Positions 21,220-34,505 are shown, counted from the first letter of the stretch. The stretch: DNA of 64,000 bases from Prochlorococcus sp. AG-363-O16 (GCA_003280095.1 QCGA01000003.1:1-64000), one strand, 5' to 3'. The notes: a model not told the origin generated them from the letters alone. Numbers and translations are program-made.

Positions 21220-22281
21220 ATGTCCATAGTTTCTTCTAACAACGGTCGGTCCTTCAGAAAGGGTCCTAAAGGGCAATCCCGTGTTGTGGATGCATGTCCA
21301 ACTGCAGATGAGTGTATTCCTGTTAAAGAAGATGGATTAAGACCAAATAGTTTTGATGAATATATTGGCCAGACTGCTCTTAAACAAGTTTTAGGTATCG
21401 CGGTTCAAGCCGCTAAAGGCAGAGGAGATTCTTTGGACCATGTTTTGTTGTATGGCCCGCCTGGTTTAGGGAAAACAACAATGGCAATTGTTTTAGCAGA
21501 AGAATTGGGTGTTAGATGTCGTATTACTAGTGCACCGGCTTTAGAACGTCCTAGAGACATTGTTGGGTTGTTGATTAACTTGCAACCTCGAGAAATTCTT
21601 TTTATTGATGAAATCCATCGACTCACCAAGGTCGCTGAAGAGTTGCTATATCCGGCAATGGAGGATCGCCGAATAGATCTGACTGTTGGGAGGGGGGGGA
21701 CATCACGCATTAGGTCAGTAAATCTCTCGAGTTTTACTCTTGTGGGTGCAACTACAAGAGCTGGTTCTATAAGTTCACCTTTGCGTGATCGGTTTGGTCT
21801 TGTTCATAGATTGGAGTTTTATGGTTTGAATGATCTGCAAGCAATAGTTAAAAGAGCTGCTTCATTGTTGGCCATGTCATTAACTGAAGATGCTTGTTTC
21901 GAGATGGCTAGAAGATGTAGGGGGACCCCAAGGATTGCCAATCGACTTCTTAGACGTGTGAGGGACGTGGCAACTGTTCGAGGTGAAGTTGATTCTTCTA
22001 TAAACGCCCAATTGGTAGATGAAGCCTTGAGATTGCATTCTGTTGATTCGAGAGGTTTGGATTCCAGTGATCGAAAGTTGCTCAAATTGTTGTTATATGA
22101 GCATGGCGGTGGCCCAGTTGGATTGGAAACGCTTGCCGCCTCATTAGGAGAGGACTCGTCAACTCTTGAAACTGTTGTTGAACCATTTCTTTTGCAGTTG
22201 GGTTTTTTGCAGCGAACACCTCGTGGGCGTGTGATTACAGCGTCGGGGAAAGAACACCTTTCCTTACAGGGAGCTTCATGA
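21220..22281 (+). CDS. ruvB: Holliday junction DNA helicase RuvB
   Basis: [71 protein letters not shown] extends to 21163; ATG 21220 looks the more likely start. Confidence 0.95.
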   Translation: MSIVSSNNGRSFRKGPKGQSRVVDACPTADECIPVKEDGLRPNSFDEYIGQTALKQVLGIAVQAAKGRGDSLDHVLLYGPPGLGKTTMAIVLAEELGVRCRITSAPALERPRDIVGLLINLQPREILFIDEIHRLTKVAEELLYPAMEDRRIDLTVGRGGTSRIRSVNLSSFTLVGATTRAGSISSPLRDRFGLVHRLEFYGLNDLQAIVKRAASLLAMSLTEDACFEMARRCRGTPRIANRLLRRVRDVATVRGEVDSSINAQLVDEALRLHSVDSRGLDSSDRKLLKLLLYEHGGGPVGLETLAASLGEDSSTLETVVEPFLLQLGFLQRTPRGRVITASGKEHLSLQGAS

Positions 22282-23081
22282 GCATTTGGCCATTGTTTAA
22301 AAACCTGATGGTTGGTTTTTTTTGTTTGGTTTTTTTGTCATTTATTTTTGTCCCAATTCCTTTATTTGCTATTTCTGATACTCAGGTATTGTTTGAAAAT
22401 GCTCTTAAAGCTAGTAGAGAAGGAGAATTTGTCGAGGCATTATCGCTTTGGGATGAGCTTATTAAGATTGATTCAGATAATTCTGCTGCATGGAGTAATC
22501 GAGGAAATGTGCGTCTAGCTCTTGGAGACTCTAGGGGAGCAATTGAAGATCAGACGAAGTCAATCGAACTGACGCCCATGGAAATAGACCCCTATCTAAA
22601 TCGAGGGTTGGCTGAGGAGTCTTTGAAGCTTTGGGATGCGGCCAGGAAAGATTACACATTGATTTTGGACCAGAATCCTGAGGATCCTTCTGCTCTTTAT
22701 AACCTCGCTAATGTTTATGGAGCACAGGGCAATTGGTCTAACGCGGCTTTTCTTTACCAAAAGGCATCTTTAGCTCGCCCTGGGTTTGTTATGGCACGTT
22801 CTAGCGAGGCTTTATCTACTTACCAAAATGGTGAATTTGATCAGGCAGAGTCACAATTAAGAAGTGTGATTCGAAGATACCCAATGACTGCTGATGCTAG
22901 AGCTGCGCTTAGTGCGCTTTTGTGGAGGCAAGGTCGTTTTGGCGAAGCAGAGAGTCATTGGACTGCAGCAATTGGATTGGACAATAGGTATATGCATAAA
23001 GACTGGTTATTAAATGTTCGACGTTGGCCACCTCAACCTTCTGAGGATTTGATTGCTTTTCTAGCTTTGGAGCGTCCATGA
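22278..23081 (+). CDS. TPR repeat protein with N-terminal signal/TM segment
   Basis: Repeated TPR units ([55 protein letters not shown]); hydrophobic N-terminus; 4-bp overlap with ruvB. Confidence 0.85.
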   Translation: MSIWPLFKNLMVGFFCLVFLSFIFVPIPLFAISDTQVLFENALKASREGEFVEALSLWDELIKIDSDNSAAWSNRGNVRLALGDSRGAIEDQTKSIELTPMEIDPYLNRGLAEESLKLWDAARKDYTLILDQNPEDPSALYNLANVYGAQGNWSNAAFLYQKASLARPGFVMARSSEALSTYQNGEFDQAESQLRSVIRRYPMTADARAALSALLWRQGRFGEAESHWTAAIGLDNRYMHKDWLLNVRRWPPQPSEDLIAFLALERP

Positions 23082-24268
23082 GTACTCTTTTGCACTGGGA
23101 AGAGCAGCTTGATCTTCTTTTGCCAGAGTTGTTAGAGATCAGAAGGCATTTACATGCACATCCAGAGCTGAGCGGGCAAGAACAACAAACTGCTGCTTTA
23201 GTTGCAGGTGAGTTAAGAAGGTATGGCTGGAAGGTCCGCGAAGGTGTTGGTCGTACTGGCGTAGTTGCGGACCTTGGACCATCTAATGGTCCTTGTGTAG
23301 GGCTAAGGGTTGATATGGATGCTTTACCAGTTGAAGAATTGACTGGGCTTTCTTATGCATCAAAGCAGTTGGGAGTGATGCATGCCTGTGGCCATGATTT
23401 GCATACTTGTATTGGCTTAGGAGTCGCGAATCTATTAGCAAAAGAGAAGCAGCTTTTGACTGCAGTGAGGTTGTTGTTCCAGCCTGCAGAAGAATTGGCC
23501 GAAGGAGCTCGTTGGATGCGGAAAGATGGGGCAACAGAGCATTTAGACGCCTTGTTTGGTGTACATGTTTTTCCTGAATTACCAGTAGGGAGTATTGGTG
23601 TTAAGAGTGGAAGTCTTACAGCAGCAGCAGGTGAGTTGGAAATAGAAGTTATTGGAGAGGGTGGTCATGGCGCGAGACCTCATCAAGCTGTTGATGCAAT
23701 TTGGATTGCATCTAAGGTTGTGAGTGGATTGCAAGAGGCTATTAGTCGTGGTTTAGATGCTTTACAACCAGTTGTGGTGAGTTTTGGCCGTATTGAAGGT
23801 GGTAAGGCTTTTAATGTAATTGCTGACAAAGTCAGACTTGTTGGAACTGTTCGTTGCTTAGATGTCCGTTTGCATGAAAGACTCCCAGACTGGATTGAAA
23901 AAACAGTCAAAGCCATTTGCCATAGTTGTGGAGCAGATGTAATTGTTCGCTATCGCTGTATAACTCCACCTGTTTACAACGATCCTGAACTCACTGCTTT
24001 GCTAGAAAAAAGTGCGATTGCTCAATTGGGAGCTGAGAATGTTGTTCGACTCGACAAAGCATCTCTTGGTGCTGAGGATTTTGCGGAACTTCTTAAAGAA
24101 GTGAGAGGGACAATGTTTCGCTTAGGAGTTGCTGGAGAGGAAGGCTGTGCCCCACTTCATAGTGGTCAGTTTGTCCCAAAGGAGGATTCTCTCGGAGTCG
24201 GAATCAAGGTGATTATCGAAACATTGTTTGCATGGATGCATGAAAGAAAACATTTGGGTAATTATTGA
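23078..24268 (+). CDS. M20 family amidohydrolase (hippurate hydrolase/N-acyl amino acid amidohydrolase-like)
   Basis: IRRHLHAHPELSGQE; GLRVDMDALPVEE; MHACGHDLHTCIGLG; LLFQPAEELAEGARWM; GAEDFAELL. Confidence 0.93.
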   Translation: MSTLLHWEEQLDLLLPELLEIRRHLHAHPELSGQEQQTAALVAGELRRYGWKVREGVGRTGVVADLGPSNGPCVGLRVDMDALPVEELTGLSYASKQLGVMHACGHDLHTCIGLGVANLLAKEKQLLTAVRLLFQPAEELAEGARWMRKDGATEHLDALFGVHVFPELPVGSIGVKSGSLTAAAGELEIEVIGEGGHGARPHQAVDAIWIASKVVSGLQEAISRGLDALQPVVVSFGRIEGGKAFNVIADKVRLVGTVRCLDVRLHERLPDWIEKTVKAICHSCGADVIVRYRCITPPVYNDPELTALLEKSAIAQLGAENVVRLDKASLGAEDFAELLKEVRGTMFRLGVAGEEGCAPLHSGQFVPKEDSLGVGIKVIIETLFAWMHERKHLGNY

Positions 24269-24492
24269 CCATGAAGAATTTTGGCCACCCTTTACTCTCT
24301 CTTGCTGGACCTTTCTTAATTCTTTTGTCTCTATTTGCGATAATTCAGCGTGAAGGCAGTGATCAGTTGCAGCCTCTACCTGCGCTTCTTGTTGGAATTG
24401 GGTTGGTTTTAAGTAGCGTATTGGCTCGTAAAAGGAGAAGGCAGAAATTGCTTTCTGCACTTCGAAGAAGTCAATATGATGAAAATTCATAG
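24265..24492 (+). CDS. small membrane protein (DUF3188-like)
   Basis: 75 aa, two hydrophobic segments, 4-bp overlap with the upstream amidohydrolase. Confidence 0.6.
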   Translation: MTMKNFGHPLLSLAGPFLILLSLFAIIQREGSDQLQPLPALLVGIGLVLSSVLARKRRRQKLLSALRRSQYDENS

Positions 24493-24577
24493 GATTTCAA
24501 ATCGGAAGTTTTGATTTTCTCCAAGTAGGTTCCTTTCAGCGTACGGTTTGTTTAGATTAAAGGTAGGTAAGTTATTC

Positions 24578-24670
24578 GTACCACTAGGGGTGCTAGTCAA
24601 AGAAATTATTGACTGGCTGAGATCACACCCTCTGACCTGATCCTGTTAATTCTGGCGAAGGGAAGTGTTG
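24578..24670 (+). ncRNA. TPP riboswitch (THI element) upstream of thiC
   Basis: ACTAGGGGTGC...GGCTGAGATCACACCCTCTGACCTGATCCTGTTAATTCTGGCGAAGGGAAGTG contains the conserved THI-box sequences (GGGGTGC, CTGAGA, ACCTGATC, GCGNAGGGAAG). Confidence 0.96.
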
Positions 24671-24685
24671 AAGCGTGATCTCTGA

Positions 24686-26095
<1,410 letters not shown>

Positions 26096-26142
26096 TTTGA
26101 ATCGATTGATGGTGAATATTTATACACTGTTTTGATTTTCAT

Positions 26143-26206
26143 AATAAAACAAGAAGCCAGGCTTATTTATTAAAAATAAATAAAATGTCTGGCTTCTTGT
26201 TTTATT
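26143..26206. terminator. bidirectional hairpin terminator between convergent thiC and tkt
   Basis: Perfect 18-bp inverted repeat AATAAAACAAGAAGCCAG (26143-26160) / CTGGCTTCTTGTTTTATT (26189-26206), with a nested 9-bp repeat TTATTTATT (26163-26171) / AATAAATAA (26175-26183). Confidence 0.9.
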
Positions 26207-26223
26207 TTTAAAGTTGATAAAAA

Positions 26224-28236
26224 TCAGGATTCAAGTAATGAATTAGCTTTTGAAAGAACATTTTCAACTGTGAATCCGAATTTCTCCATACATACTCCCC
26301 CTGGAGCTGATGCTCCAAAGCTTGTCATAGTTACACTGTCACCATCAAGGCCAATATATTTATGCCAACCGAAGCCTGAGGCTGCTTCAACAACCAACCT
26401 TTTGCGGATAGAAGGAGGGAGTACTTCTTGCTTATAGCTTTCACTTTGTTCTTCAAATAGTTCCACGCAAGGCATAGAAACAACTCGTACTTTTTTGCCA
26501 CTGGCAGTAAGTTTTTTGGCTGCCTGGACACATAGATCTAATTCGCTTCCTGTGCCTATCAAGATAAGTTCTGCTTGTCCTTGGCAATCTTCAAGGACAT
26601 ATCCACCTAGGGCTACTTTGTCTATTGAGGAATTCGCTTGATTCGCCATTCCTTGACGACTAAGGCATAGAGCACTGGGTCGGTTTCGGTTTTGAACGGC
26701 AAGCTTATAAGCACCACTTGTTTCATTGCCATCGCCAGGACGGAAGACAAGCATATTCGGAATTGCCCTTAGAGAAGGAATGGTTTCAACTGGTTGGTGA
26801 GTTGGTCCGTCTTCACCAACTCCTATTGAGTCATGCGTGAGAACGTATATGACTCCAAGGCCGCTGAGAGCAGATAATCTCATTGACCCTCTCATGTAGT
26901 CAGCGAATACAAGGAAAGTTCCCCCGTAAGGAATTAGACCGCTTTTGTGATAAGCAATACCATTCAGAATGGCTGCCATTGCATGTTCTCTAACTCCAAA
27001 ATGCAGGTAGCGTTTTGAGCGGGTTTCAGCTTGGAAAGATCCAGTTTCTCCTTGAATATCTGTGTAATTTGAATGTGTTAGGTCAGCTGATCCACCAATT
27101 AATTCTGGGAGATTCGGACCTAATGCACCGAGACAGATCTGAGAGTGTTTTCTTGTGGCAAGTCCTTTATCTTCTGAGGAGTAAGAGGGAAGACTTTTGT
27201 CCCAAGATTGTGGGAGTTCATTTCTGAGCATCCGCTCGAATTCAGCTGCTTCATCTGGGTACTTCAGACGGTAGTTTGCAAGTTTTTTATTCCACTCATT
27301 TTCTAGCTGGGAGCCTCTCTCAATAGCTTTTTGGTAGTGGTTGTATACCTCTTGTGGAATCTCGAAAGGAGCATGCTCCCATTCGAGTTGTTTTCTCGTG
27401 AGAGTGGCTTCTTCTTCTCCTAGTGGTGCCCCATGGACTCCAGCTGTATCACTTTTATTGGGTGATCCAAAACCAATGGTTGTACTTATCTTGATAATAG
27501 AGGGTTTATTGGTAATACTTTTGGCTGTTTCAATTGCTTTTGAAATCGAGTTTATATCGTTATTTCCATCGGCCACATGTTGTACATGCCATCCATAAGC
27601 TTCATATCTTTTGAGAACATCTTCTGTAAAGGAAACTTCGGTACGACCATCAATTGTAATTTGGTTATCGTCATATAAGGCAATCAATTTTCCTAATTTG
27701 AGGTGCCCTGCTAATGAGCAAGCTTCTTTTGATACCCCTTCTTGATTGCAACCATCACCCATGATGACGTAGGTGAAATGGTCGACGATTGTTGAATCGG
27801 GTTTGTTGAATTTTGCAGCCAAGTGTGACTCGGCAATGGCTAAGCCAACTGCATTAGAGATTCCTGCTCCCAGAGGACCTGTCGTCACTTCTACACCAGC
27901 TGTTTCAAAGGTCTCAGGATGGCCTGGTGTGCGCGAGCCCCATTGTCTGAATTGCTTTATATCTTCAATGGTTACTGAGTCATATCCTGTGAGGTGTAGT
28001 AGTGCATATAGAAGCATGCAACCGTGACCGGCTGAGAGAACGAATCTATCTCTGTTAAACCATTCAGGGTTCTTTGGGTTGTGCTTGAGAAATTTGTCCC
28101 ATAGGGAATAACCCATTGGGGCGCAACCCATTGGCAGCCCTGGGTGGCCGCTGTTGGACTTGTTAACTGCATCTACGGCGAGCATCCGGATGCTATTTAT
28201 GCAGAGCTTTTCAAGTGAAGCGGGCACAGCGACCAT
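26224..28236 (-). CDS. tkt: transketolase
   Basis: [80 protein letters not shown]. Confidence 0.97.
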   Translation of the reverse strand: MVAVPASLEKLCINSIRMLAVDAVNKSNSGHPGLPMGCAPMGYSLWDKFLKHNPKNPEWFNRDRFVLSAGHGCMLLYALLHLTGYDSVTIEDIKQFRQWGSRTPGHPETFETAGVEVTTGPLGAGISNAVGLAIAESHLAAKFNKPDSTIVDHFTYVIMGDGCNQEGVSKEACSLAGHLKLGKLIALYDDNQITIDGRTEVSFTEDVLKRYEAYGWHVQHVADGNNDINSISKAIETAKSITNKPSIIKISTTIGFGSPNKSDTAGVHGAPLGEEEATLTRKQLEWEHAPFEIPQEVYNHYQKAIERGSQLENEWNKKLANYRLKYPDEAAEFERMLRNELPQSWDKSLPSYSSEDKGLATRKHSQICLGALGPNLPELIGGSADLTHSNYTDIQGETGSFQAETRSKRYLHFGVREHAMAAILNGIAYHKSGLIPYGGTFLVFADYMRGSMRLSALSGLGVIYVLTHDSIGVGEDGPTHQPVETIPSLRAIPNMLVFRPGDGNETSGAYKLAVQNRNRPSALCLSRQGMANQANSSIDKVALGGYVLEDCQGQAELILIGTGSELDLCVQAAKKLTASGKKVRVVSMPCVELFEEQSESYKQEVLPPSIRKRLVVEAASGFGWHKYIGLDGDSVTMTSFGASAPGGVCMEKFGFTVENVLSKANSLLES

Positions 28237-28287
28237 TTTTTTAAAGAGGGGTTTGGTAATTCTGAAGGATGGTTGGTTAAAGATTGG

Positions 28288-29535
28288 CTAGGCCATTCGT
28301 TTAAAGGCAAGGCAGACATTGTGGCCGCCAAAACCAAAAGAGTTAGAGATGATCACATCTAGCTTGTGTTCTCTTGCTTTGTTCGGCACGTAATCCAAGT
28401 CACAGAGTGGGTCAGGGTTGGTGTAGTTAATTGTTGGAGGTATTAATCCATGTTGAATTGCGAGAACGCTAGCGACTGCTTCAATTCCCCCAGAACCTCC
28501 TAGTAAATGTCCGGTCATGGATTTTGTGGAGCTTACGGGAATTTGATGTGCTCTTTCTCCGAAAACAGTTTTTATAGCTGCTGTTTCGTTGCTGTCATTT
28601 GCAGGAGTGCTTGTCCCGTGAGCGTTGATGTAATCAACATCAGTGGTGTTTAGTTCACCATCTTTAAGAGCAAGTTGTATTGCCTCGGCCCCACCAATGC
28701 CGCCTGGTGTTGGTGAAGTGATGTGGTGGGCGTCGCAAGTTGAGCCATAACCAATTAGCTCAGCATGAATTGTTGCACCTCTGGCCTGCGCATGTTCGAG
28801 GTTTTCCAGAATTAGCACTCCCGAACCTTCTCCAATAACAAAGCCATCACGTTCGGAATCGAATGGTCGACTCGCTGACGAGGGATCATCATTTCTGAAT
28901 GAGAGTGCTTTTGCACTTGCGAAACCAGCCACTCCTAGCGGAGTGATGCTGGCTTCTGCGCCCCCACAGACCATTGCTTTGGCTTTTCCGAGTTGAATCA
29001 GTCGGAATGCATCGCCAATAGCATTTGAGCCGGCTGCACACGCAGTGGCCACTGCCGAGCTAGGACCTTTCGCGCCTAGTGCAATGGCTGTAAGTCCAGT
29101 TGCCATGTTTGGAATCATCATTGGCACTGTGAATGGACTAACCCTGCCAGGTCCTTTGTTTTCAAGAACATGTGCCTGAGTTTCCATAGTTAACAAGCCA
29201 CCAACTCCTGAACCAATGATGACTCCAACATCTGATTGATTGTTTTCGTCAATACAAAGTCCTGAGTTGGCTAATGCTTCCTTTGCAGCTACTACACCAA
29301 ACTTTGAGAATCGATCCCATCGTTTTGATTCTTTTGGTTCGAGAATTCCAGTTGGGTCAAAATCTTTGACCTCTGCTGCAAATTGACAGGCATGAGATGA
29401 GGCGTCAAACAAAGTGATAGCCGCAACACCATTGCGGCTGTTTGTTAAACCTTCCCAATAGGCCTGAACTGTGTTCCCAATAGGAGTGATCGCGCCGAGG
29501 CCAGTGACCACAACGCGATGAAGACCCGCCATCAT
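28288..29535 (-). CDS. fabF: beta-ketoacyl-ACP synthase II
   Basis: RVVVTGLGAITPIGNTV; ATACAAGSNAIGDAFR active-site Cys; NAHGTSTPANDSNE; GHLLGGSGGIEAV. Confidence 0.97.
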   Translation of the reverse strand: MMAGLHRVVVTGLGAITPIGNTVQAYWEGLTNSRNGVAAITLFDASSHACQFAAEVKDFDPTGILEPKESKRWDRFSKFGVVAAKEALANSGLCIDENNQSDVGVIIGSGVGGLLTMETQAHVLENKGPGRVSPFTVPMMIPNMATGLTAIALGAKGPSSAVATACAAGSNAIGDAFRLIQLGKAKAMVCGGAEASITPLGVAGFASAKALSFRNDDPSSASRPFDSERDGFVIGEGSGVLILENLEHAQARGATIHAELIGYGSTCDAHHITSPTPGGIGGAEAIQLALKDGELNTTDVDYINAHGTSTPANDSNETAAIKTVFGERAHQIPVSSTKSMTGHLLGGSGGIEAVASVLAIQHGLIPPTINYTNPDPLCDLDYVPNKAREHKLDVIISNSFGFGGHNVCLAFKRMA

Positions 29536-29543
29536 TATGTCCC

Positions 29544-29786
29544 TCAGGCTTGCTTTTCTTCGATGTACTTGACAGCATCACCAACGGTGGTGATGCCTTC
29601 AGCTGCCTCATCGGGAATCTCGATGTCAAAGGCTTCTTCGAGAGCCATGACGAGTTCGACAGTATCGAGGGAGTCGGCCCCAAGGTCATTCTGAAAGCTT
29701 GATTCAGGTTTTACTTCGTCTGCGGCAACGCTTAGTTGCTCTGCAACGATTGAACGAACTTTTTCTAAGATCGCTTCCTTGGACAT
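29544..29786 (-). CDS. acpP: acyl carrier protein
   Basis: [68 protein letters not shown] phosphopantetheine site. The longer ORF (to 29882) overruns the homologous start. Confidence 0.97.
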   Translation of the reverse strand: MSKEAILEKVRSIVAEQLSVAADEVKPESSFQNDLGADSLDTVELVMALEEAFDIEIPDEAAEGITTVGDAVKYIEEKQA

Positions 29787-29848
29787 ATCTATAGAGATAG
29801 GGGGGTTCCGCATCCTACGAGTTGGTGGGAAGTAGTTAACAACAGTGA

Positions 29849-30172
<324 letters not shown>

Positions 30173-30218
30173 ATTTTTTTCAGTCCTTCCTATTTCTGAG
30201 CTCAACACCATAAGCTTT

Positions 30219-30241
30219 GCCCGGCTATTGCCGGGCTTTTT
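30219..30241 (+). terminator. Rho-independent terminator after psaC
   Basis: GCCCGGC (30219-30225) TATT GCCGGGC (30230-30236) followed by T5. Confidence 0.88.
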
Positions 30242-30243
30242 CT

Positions 30244-32148
30244 ATGTGTGGAATCGTTGCAGTTATTGGCTCCCGCCAGGCGGCACCTTTGCTGCTTGAG
30301 GGACTTCGGCGGCTTGAATACCGTGGTTATGACTCAGCTGGACTTGCTACGGTCCAAATCAATGGTCATGGAGAGAATGGGTCTCTTAGCTGCAAGAAAG
30401 CCAAGGGAAAACTTCTTAATCTTTCTGTAAAAGTTGAGTCAGAGGGTTCGCCAGGGTATTTAGGAATTGGACATACTAGATGGGCTACCCATGGGAAGCC
30501 AGAGGAGCGAAATGCTCACCCACATGTTGATTCTTTAGGGAAGGTTGCAGTTGTCCAAAACGGAATTATTGAAAACTATCGTTCATTGAGAGAAGGTCTC
30601 GAGAAAGAGGGTGTGGCTTTCGTTTCTGAGACAGATACAGAAGTAGTACCTCACTTAATTGCTCGAGAATTAGAACTCCTAAAGGTCAATGGTAGATCTG
30701 CTAGTGAGACTTTGCTTTTGGAGGCAGTACAAAGGGTTTCTTTGCAATTGCAAGGTACATATGCCATTGCAGTGGTATGGACAGAGGCACCTAATGCCTT
30801 GGTTCTAGCTCGATGGCAGGCGCCTTTGGTCATTGGCCTTGGAGAAGGAGAATTCTTATGTGCTAGTGATACTCCTGCTATTGCTGGTTTTACTAGAACA
30901 ATCTTGCCAATGGAGGATGGTGAGGTTGCTTTATTGACTCCTTTAGGCATTGAGCTTTATGACAGCCAAGGGGAAAGAAAGCAGAGAAATCCATTGTTAT
31001 TGAAAGGAGTGGATCATGTAGCTGACAAAAGAAACTTTAAACATTTCATGCTGAAGGAAATACATGAACAGCCAGAAACTGCTGAATTGTGGGTTACTCG
31101 TTATCTCCCATTAGGTTTACCCTCTGACAACCCTGTTGCACTCCCTTTTCAAGAATCTTTTTATGAAGGAATTCAAAGGATTCAAATTCTGGCTTGTGGA
31201 ACAAGTAGACACGCAGCAATGGTCGGATGTTATTTGTTAGAACAATTTTCAGGAATACCAACCTCGGTGTTTTATGCAAGTGAGTTCAGATATGCACCTC
31301 CTCCATTAGAACCTCATACCTTAACTATTGCTGTTACTCAATCTGGAGAGACTGCTGATACCCTTGCTGCGTTATCTATGGAGGTGAAAAGGCGCCAGTC
31401 TTGCAATGATAAGGATTTTGCACCGCGATTGTTGGGTTTTACTAATCGCCCTGAAAGTTCTTTGTCAAGGATGGTTGAAAATATCTTAGATATCGGAGCA
31501 GGAATAGAGATTGGGGTCGCTGCCACAAAAACATTTTTAGGCCAATTGTTGGGGTTTTATGGACTTGCAATTTCTTTTGCCGCACGACGTAAAAGTCGTT
31601 CTTCAGAAGAAATAACTAATTTGATATCTCAGCTAAGAATTTTACCTGGTCAGATTAGAACGCTAATTGGACAACATGATCAGTTGTCTGAGTCTTTGGC
31701 GCATCGATTTTCAGATACGAAGGATGTGATTTTCCTGGGTCGTGGTATTAACTATCCTATAGCTCTTGAGGGTGCTTTAAAGCTTAAAGAAATTAGCTAT
31801 ATTCATGCAGAAGGTTACCCTGCGGGTGAAATGAAGCATGGTCCAATAGCACTTTTAGATCCACATGTACCGGTCATTTCAATAGCTACTCCGGGGACTG
31901 TTTTTGATAAGGTTTTAAGCAATTCTCAGGAAGCGAAGGCTCGTGATGCTCAATTAATAGGTGTTGCCCCTGAGGGACCTGATACAGAAATGTTTGATGC
32001 ACTTTTACCCATTCCTGAAGTTAGTGAATGGGTAAGTCCGCTGTTTTGTGTGGTTCCTATGCAGTTACTTAGTTATCACATAGCAGCGCATAGAGGCTTG
32101 GATGTTGATCAACCACGTAACCTTGCTAAAAGTGTGACAGTTGAATAA
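30244..32148 (+). CDS. glmS: glutamine-fructose-6-phosphate aminotransferase (isomerizing)
   Basis: MCGIVAVIGSR (Cys1 N-terminal nucleophile), GIGHTRWATHG, two SIS domains (CGTSRHAAMVG; FLGRGINYPIALEGALKLKEISYIHAEGYPAGEMKHGP); C-terminal DVDQPRNLAKSVTVE. Confidence 0.97.
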   Translation: MCGIVAVIGSRQAAPLLLEGLRRLEYRGYDSAGLATVQINGHGENGSLSCKKAKGKLLNLSVKVESEGSPGYLGIGHTRWATHGKPEERNAHPHVDSLGKVAVVQNGIIENYRSLREGLEKEGVAFVSETDTEVVPHLIARELELLKVNGRSASETLLLEAVQRVSLQLQGTYAIAVVWTEAPNALVLARWQAPLVIGLGEGEFLCASDTPAIAGFTRTILPMEDGEVALLTPLGIELYDSQGERKQRNPLLLKGVDHVADKRNFKHFMLKEIHEQPETAELWVTRYLPLGLPSDNPVALPFQESFYEGIQRIQILACGTSRHAAMVGCYLLEQFSGIPTSVFYASEFRYAPPPLEPHTLTIAVTQSGETADTLAALSMEVKRRQSCNDKDFAPRLLGFTNRPESSLSRMVENILDIGAGIEIGVAATKTFLGQLLGFYGLAISFAARRKSRSSEEITNLISQLRILPGQIRTLIGQHDQLSESLAHRFSDTKDVIFLGRGINYPIALEGALKLKEISYIHAEGYPAGEMKHGPIALLDPHVPVISIATPGTVFDKVLSNSQEAKARDAQLIGVAPEGPDTEMFDALLPIPEVSEWVSPLFCVVPMQLLSYHIAAHRGLDVDQPRNLAKSVTVE

Positions 32149-32161
32149 ATAGTTCACGAAT

Positions 32162-33709
32162 TTAATTTGTTTTGTTATTTCTTGAGTACTGATCTTCAAT
32201 ACGGACGATGTCATCTTCTCCTAAATATGCTCCACTTTGGACTTCTATGAGTTCCATGGGCATTTTCCCTGGGTTTGTTAGTCGATGTTTGCACCCTAAG
32301 GGTATATATGTACTTTGGTTTTCTCCTAGTAATTCTTCCTCTCCATTCTTTTCAACTAGGGCTGTTCCTTTGACTACTACCCAGTGCTCTGCTCTGTGAT
32401 GGTGCATTTGGAGTGAAAGACTTGCACCAGCCTTTACCTCAATTCGTTTGACTTGCCATCTGCTCCCTTCTACTACAACTGTGTAGTACCCCCATGGTCT
32501 ATAAATTTTTCGGTGTGCTTTCCCTTCAGGACTGCCTGCTTTCTCAAGTCGTTTAACTAATGTTTTAACTTTTTGGGACTGATTGCGCTCGGCAACAAGT
32601 ACTGCATCGTCAGTTTCAACGACTATTAGATCTTTGATTCCAAGCCCTACTAGGAGCCGATGCTCACTACGTAGATAACAATTGTGTGATTCTTCAGCGA
32701 TGACTCTTCCTCTCTGAACATTGCCTTGGTTGTCTTTTTTGCTTGTTTCCCAAAGTGCTTTCCAGCTTCCTATATCGCTCCATCCTGCATTTAATGGAAG
32801 GACGCTACCTAGTGAAGTTTGTTCCATTACTGCCACATCAAGTGAAACGTTGGGGCATCTAGCAAAGGCATCTTTATCTAATCGTAGAAAATCAAGGTCA
32901 GCTTCGTCGTTCTCAAGTGCTGTCTGGCAACATTGAACAATTGTGGGATTTAGGCGTTCTAGTTCTTTCAGGATGACACTTGCTTTAAAAAGAAACATTC
33001 CACTGTTCCAGGTGAAGCGACCATCTTGTAGAAATTGTTCTGCATTGGATTGATTAGGTTTTTCTATAAATCTTGCTATTGGAACGCTTTTCGGGCTGCT
33101 TTGGTTTAGAGGCTCAGCTGCTTCTATGTATCCGTAGCCTGTTTCAGGTGAGGTTGGAACAATTCCGAAAGTTACTAACCTGCCTGTTTCAGCGACTTCG
33201 CGGCCAGCTTCTATTAGTTCGCGAAAAGTTGCCTCCTCACGAATGATGTGATCTGCCGCGAGAATGAGTAGTAAAGGGTCTTCACCACTTTCTGTTGCTT
33301 TAAGTGCAGCCAAAGCAACTGCTGGAGCAGTGTTCCTCCCAGTAGGCTCTAAAAGGATTGAACTAGGTTGAACATCAATCTCACGCATTTGTTCAGCCAC
33401 AATGAAGCGATGTTCTTCATGACAAATTAATAAAGGCGCTGATAGATCTTTAAGTCCCTTAAGTCGTTGCTGGGTTTGTTGAAGCAGAGTGACTTTGTTT
33501 TGCCCTGCTAGTGCCCAGTACTGCTTCGGGTAGGTAGCGCGAGATAGGGGCCAGAGTCTGGTTCCCGTGCCTCCGCATAAAATGACTGGAACTAGTGGTT
33601 TTGCGCCCACGATTTTCCGTTTCTTTTGTACGAATTGCTCAAATTTAATTGCTCTTGCTGATTGTTTTATAGCTCCAAAAGACCAGGGGGTGGAGTAATG
33701 AGGAGCCAA
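32162..33709 (-). CDS. manC: mannose-1-phosphate guanylyltransferase / mannose-6-phosphate isomerase
   Basis: [41 protein letters not shown]-terminal cupin [47 protein letters not shown]. Annotated start overlaps rimM; a downstream GTG (about 33.61 kb) is an alternative. Confidence 0.94.
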   Translation of the reverse strand: MAPHYSTPWSFGAIKQSARAIKFEQFVQKKRKIVGAKPLVPVILCGGTGTRLWPLSRATYPKQYWALAGQNKVTLLQQTQQRLKGLKDLSAPLLICHEEHRFIVAEQMREIDVQPSSILLEPTGRNTAPAVALAALKATESGEDPLLLILAADHIIREEATFRELIEAGREVAETGRLVTFGIVPTSPETGYGYIEAAEPLNQSSPKSVPIARFIEKPNQSNAEQFLQDGRFTWNSGMFLFKASVILKELERLNPTIVQCCQTALENDEADLDFLRLDKDAFARCPNVSLDVAVMEQTSLGSVLPLNAGWSDIGSWKALWETSKKDNQGNVQRGRVIAEESHNCYLRSEHRLLVGLGIKDLIVVETDDAVLVAERNQSQKVKTLVKRLEKAGSPEGKAHRKIYRPWGYYTVVVEGSRWQVKRIEVKAGASLSLQMHHHRAEHWVVVKGTALVEKNGEEELLGENQSTYIPLGCKHRLTNPGKMPMELIEVQSGAYLGEDDIVRIEDQYSRNNKTN

Positions 33710-34206
33710 CCGTCTTTGAGATGCACTTTTGGGACAATCGCATCCACGAATGGAATCAACACGGATCGACCATTTAGGAGCATGATTTCGAGTAGATCAT
33801 TACCTGCCGTTATAAGGTTTGTGACCTTCCCAATAGGTGGTTTGTCTGGTTGTATTCGCACTTCCAGCCCCACTAGATCCAGAAGGTGAAATTGATTGTC
33901 AGACAGTACTGGTCGTTCATTAGCTGGGACCAAAAGACTGTCCCCTACGATTGCCTTTGCGTCATTGCGGTTTTCGATACCAGCAAAGGTAACGACATAA
34001 ATGCATTTCCCAGGGAGTTGTCTTCCTCGTAATAATTTAATTTTTCGAGGTTTTTCGCCTTTTTTCTGAAGCCACCGATAACCAGGTTTTGTAAATCTTT
34101 CTGGGAAGTCGCTTTCGGGATTGATGCGTATCTGGCCCTGCAATCCTTGAACTCCAACTAGTTTTCCCACTATTAGCCACTGATCAGGATTGGTCATTGC
34201 AGGCAA
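33667..34206 (-). CDS. rimM: 16S rRNA processing protein RimM
   Basis: [32 protein letters not shown]-barrel [23 protein letters not shown]. Confidence 0.92.
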   Translation of the reverse strand: MPAMTNPDQWLIVGKLVGVQGLQGQIRINPESDFPERFTKPGYRWLQKKGEKPRKIKLLRGRQLPGKCIYVVTFAGIENRNDAKAIVGDSLLVPANERPVLSDNQFHLLDLVGLEVRIQPDKPPIGKVTNLITAGNDLLEIMLLNGRSVLIPFVDAIVPKVHLKDGWLLITPPPGLLEL

Positions 34207-34249
34207 TTCATTTAGAGGATAATTGGAAGACTTCTATTGATATTGCGAC

Positions 34250-34435
34250 ATGGTTGAGACAAACTCACCGATTCTGCCTGGAGCAACGGTTGTGGTTAAT
34301 GATATTTCATCGATATACAATGGATATAAGGGTTTTGTTCAGAGGGTAAGTGGAGATAAGGCAGCAGTTCTATTTGAAGGCGGTAATTGGGACAAGTTGA
34401 TGACAATTCCAATTAAGTATTTGGTTGCTCTATAG
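34250..34435 (+). CDS. ndhS: NAD(P)H-quinone oxidoreductase subunit S-like (NdhS/DUF3252)
   Basis: 61 aa SH3-like sequence ILPGATVVVNDISSIYNGYKGFVQRVSGDKAAVLFEGGNWDKLMTIPIKYL. Confidence 0.75.
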   Translation: MVETNSPILPGATVVVNDISSIYNGYKGFVQRVSGDKAAVLFEGGNWDKLMTIPIKYLVAL

Positions 34436-34452
34436 CGTTATTAATGGATTAT

Positions 34453-34494
34453 TTATTCATTAAATTAACTGAATAGAGATTTTTGAATGAATAA
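34453..34494. terminator. hairpin between convergent ndhS and rnc
   Basis: Inverted repeat TTATTCATT (34453-34461) / AATGAATAA (34486-34494) in a convergent intergenic gap; AT-rich. Confidence 0.4.
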
Positions 34495-34505
34495 TCAGTT
34501 CAGAT

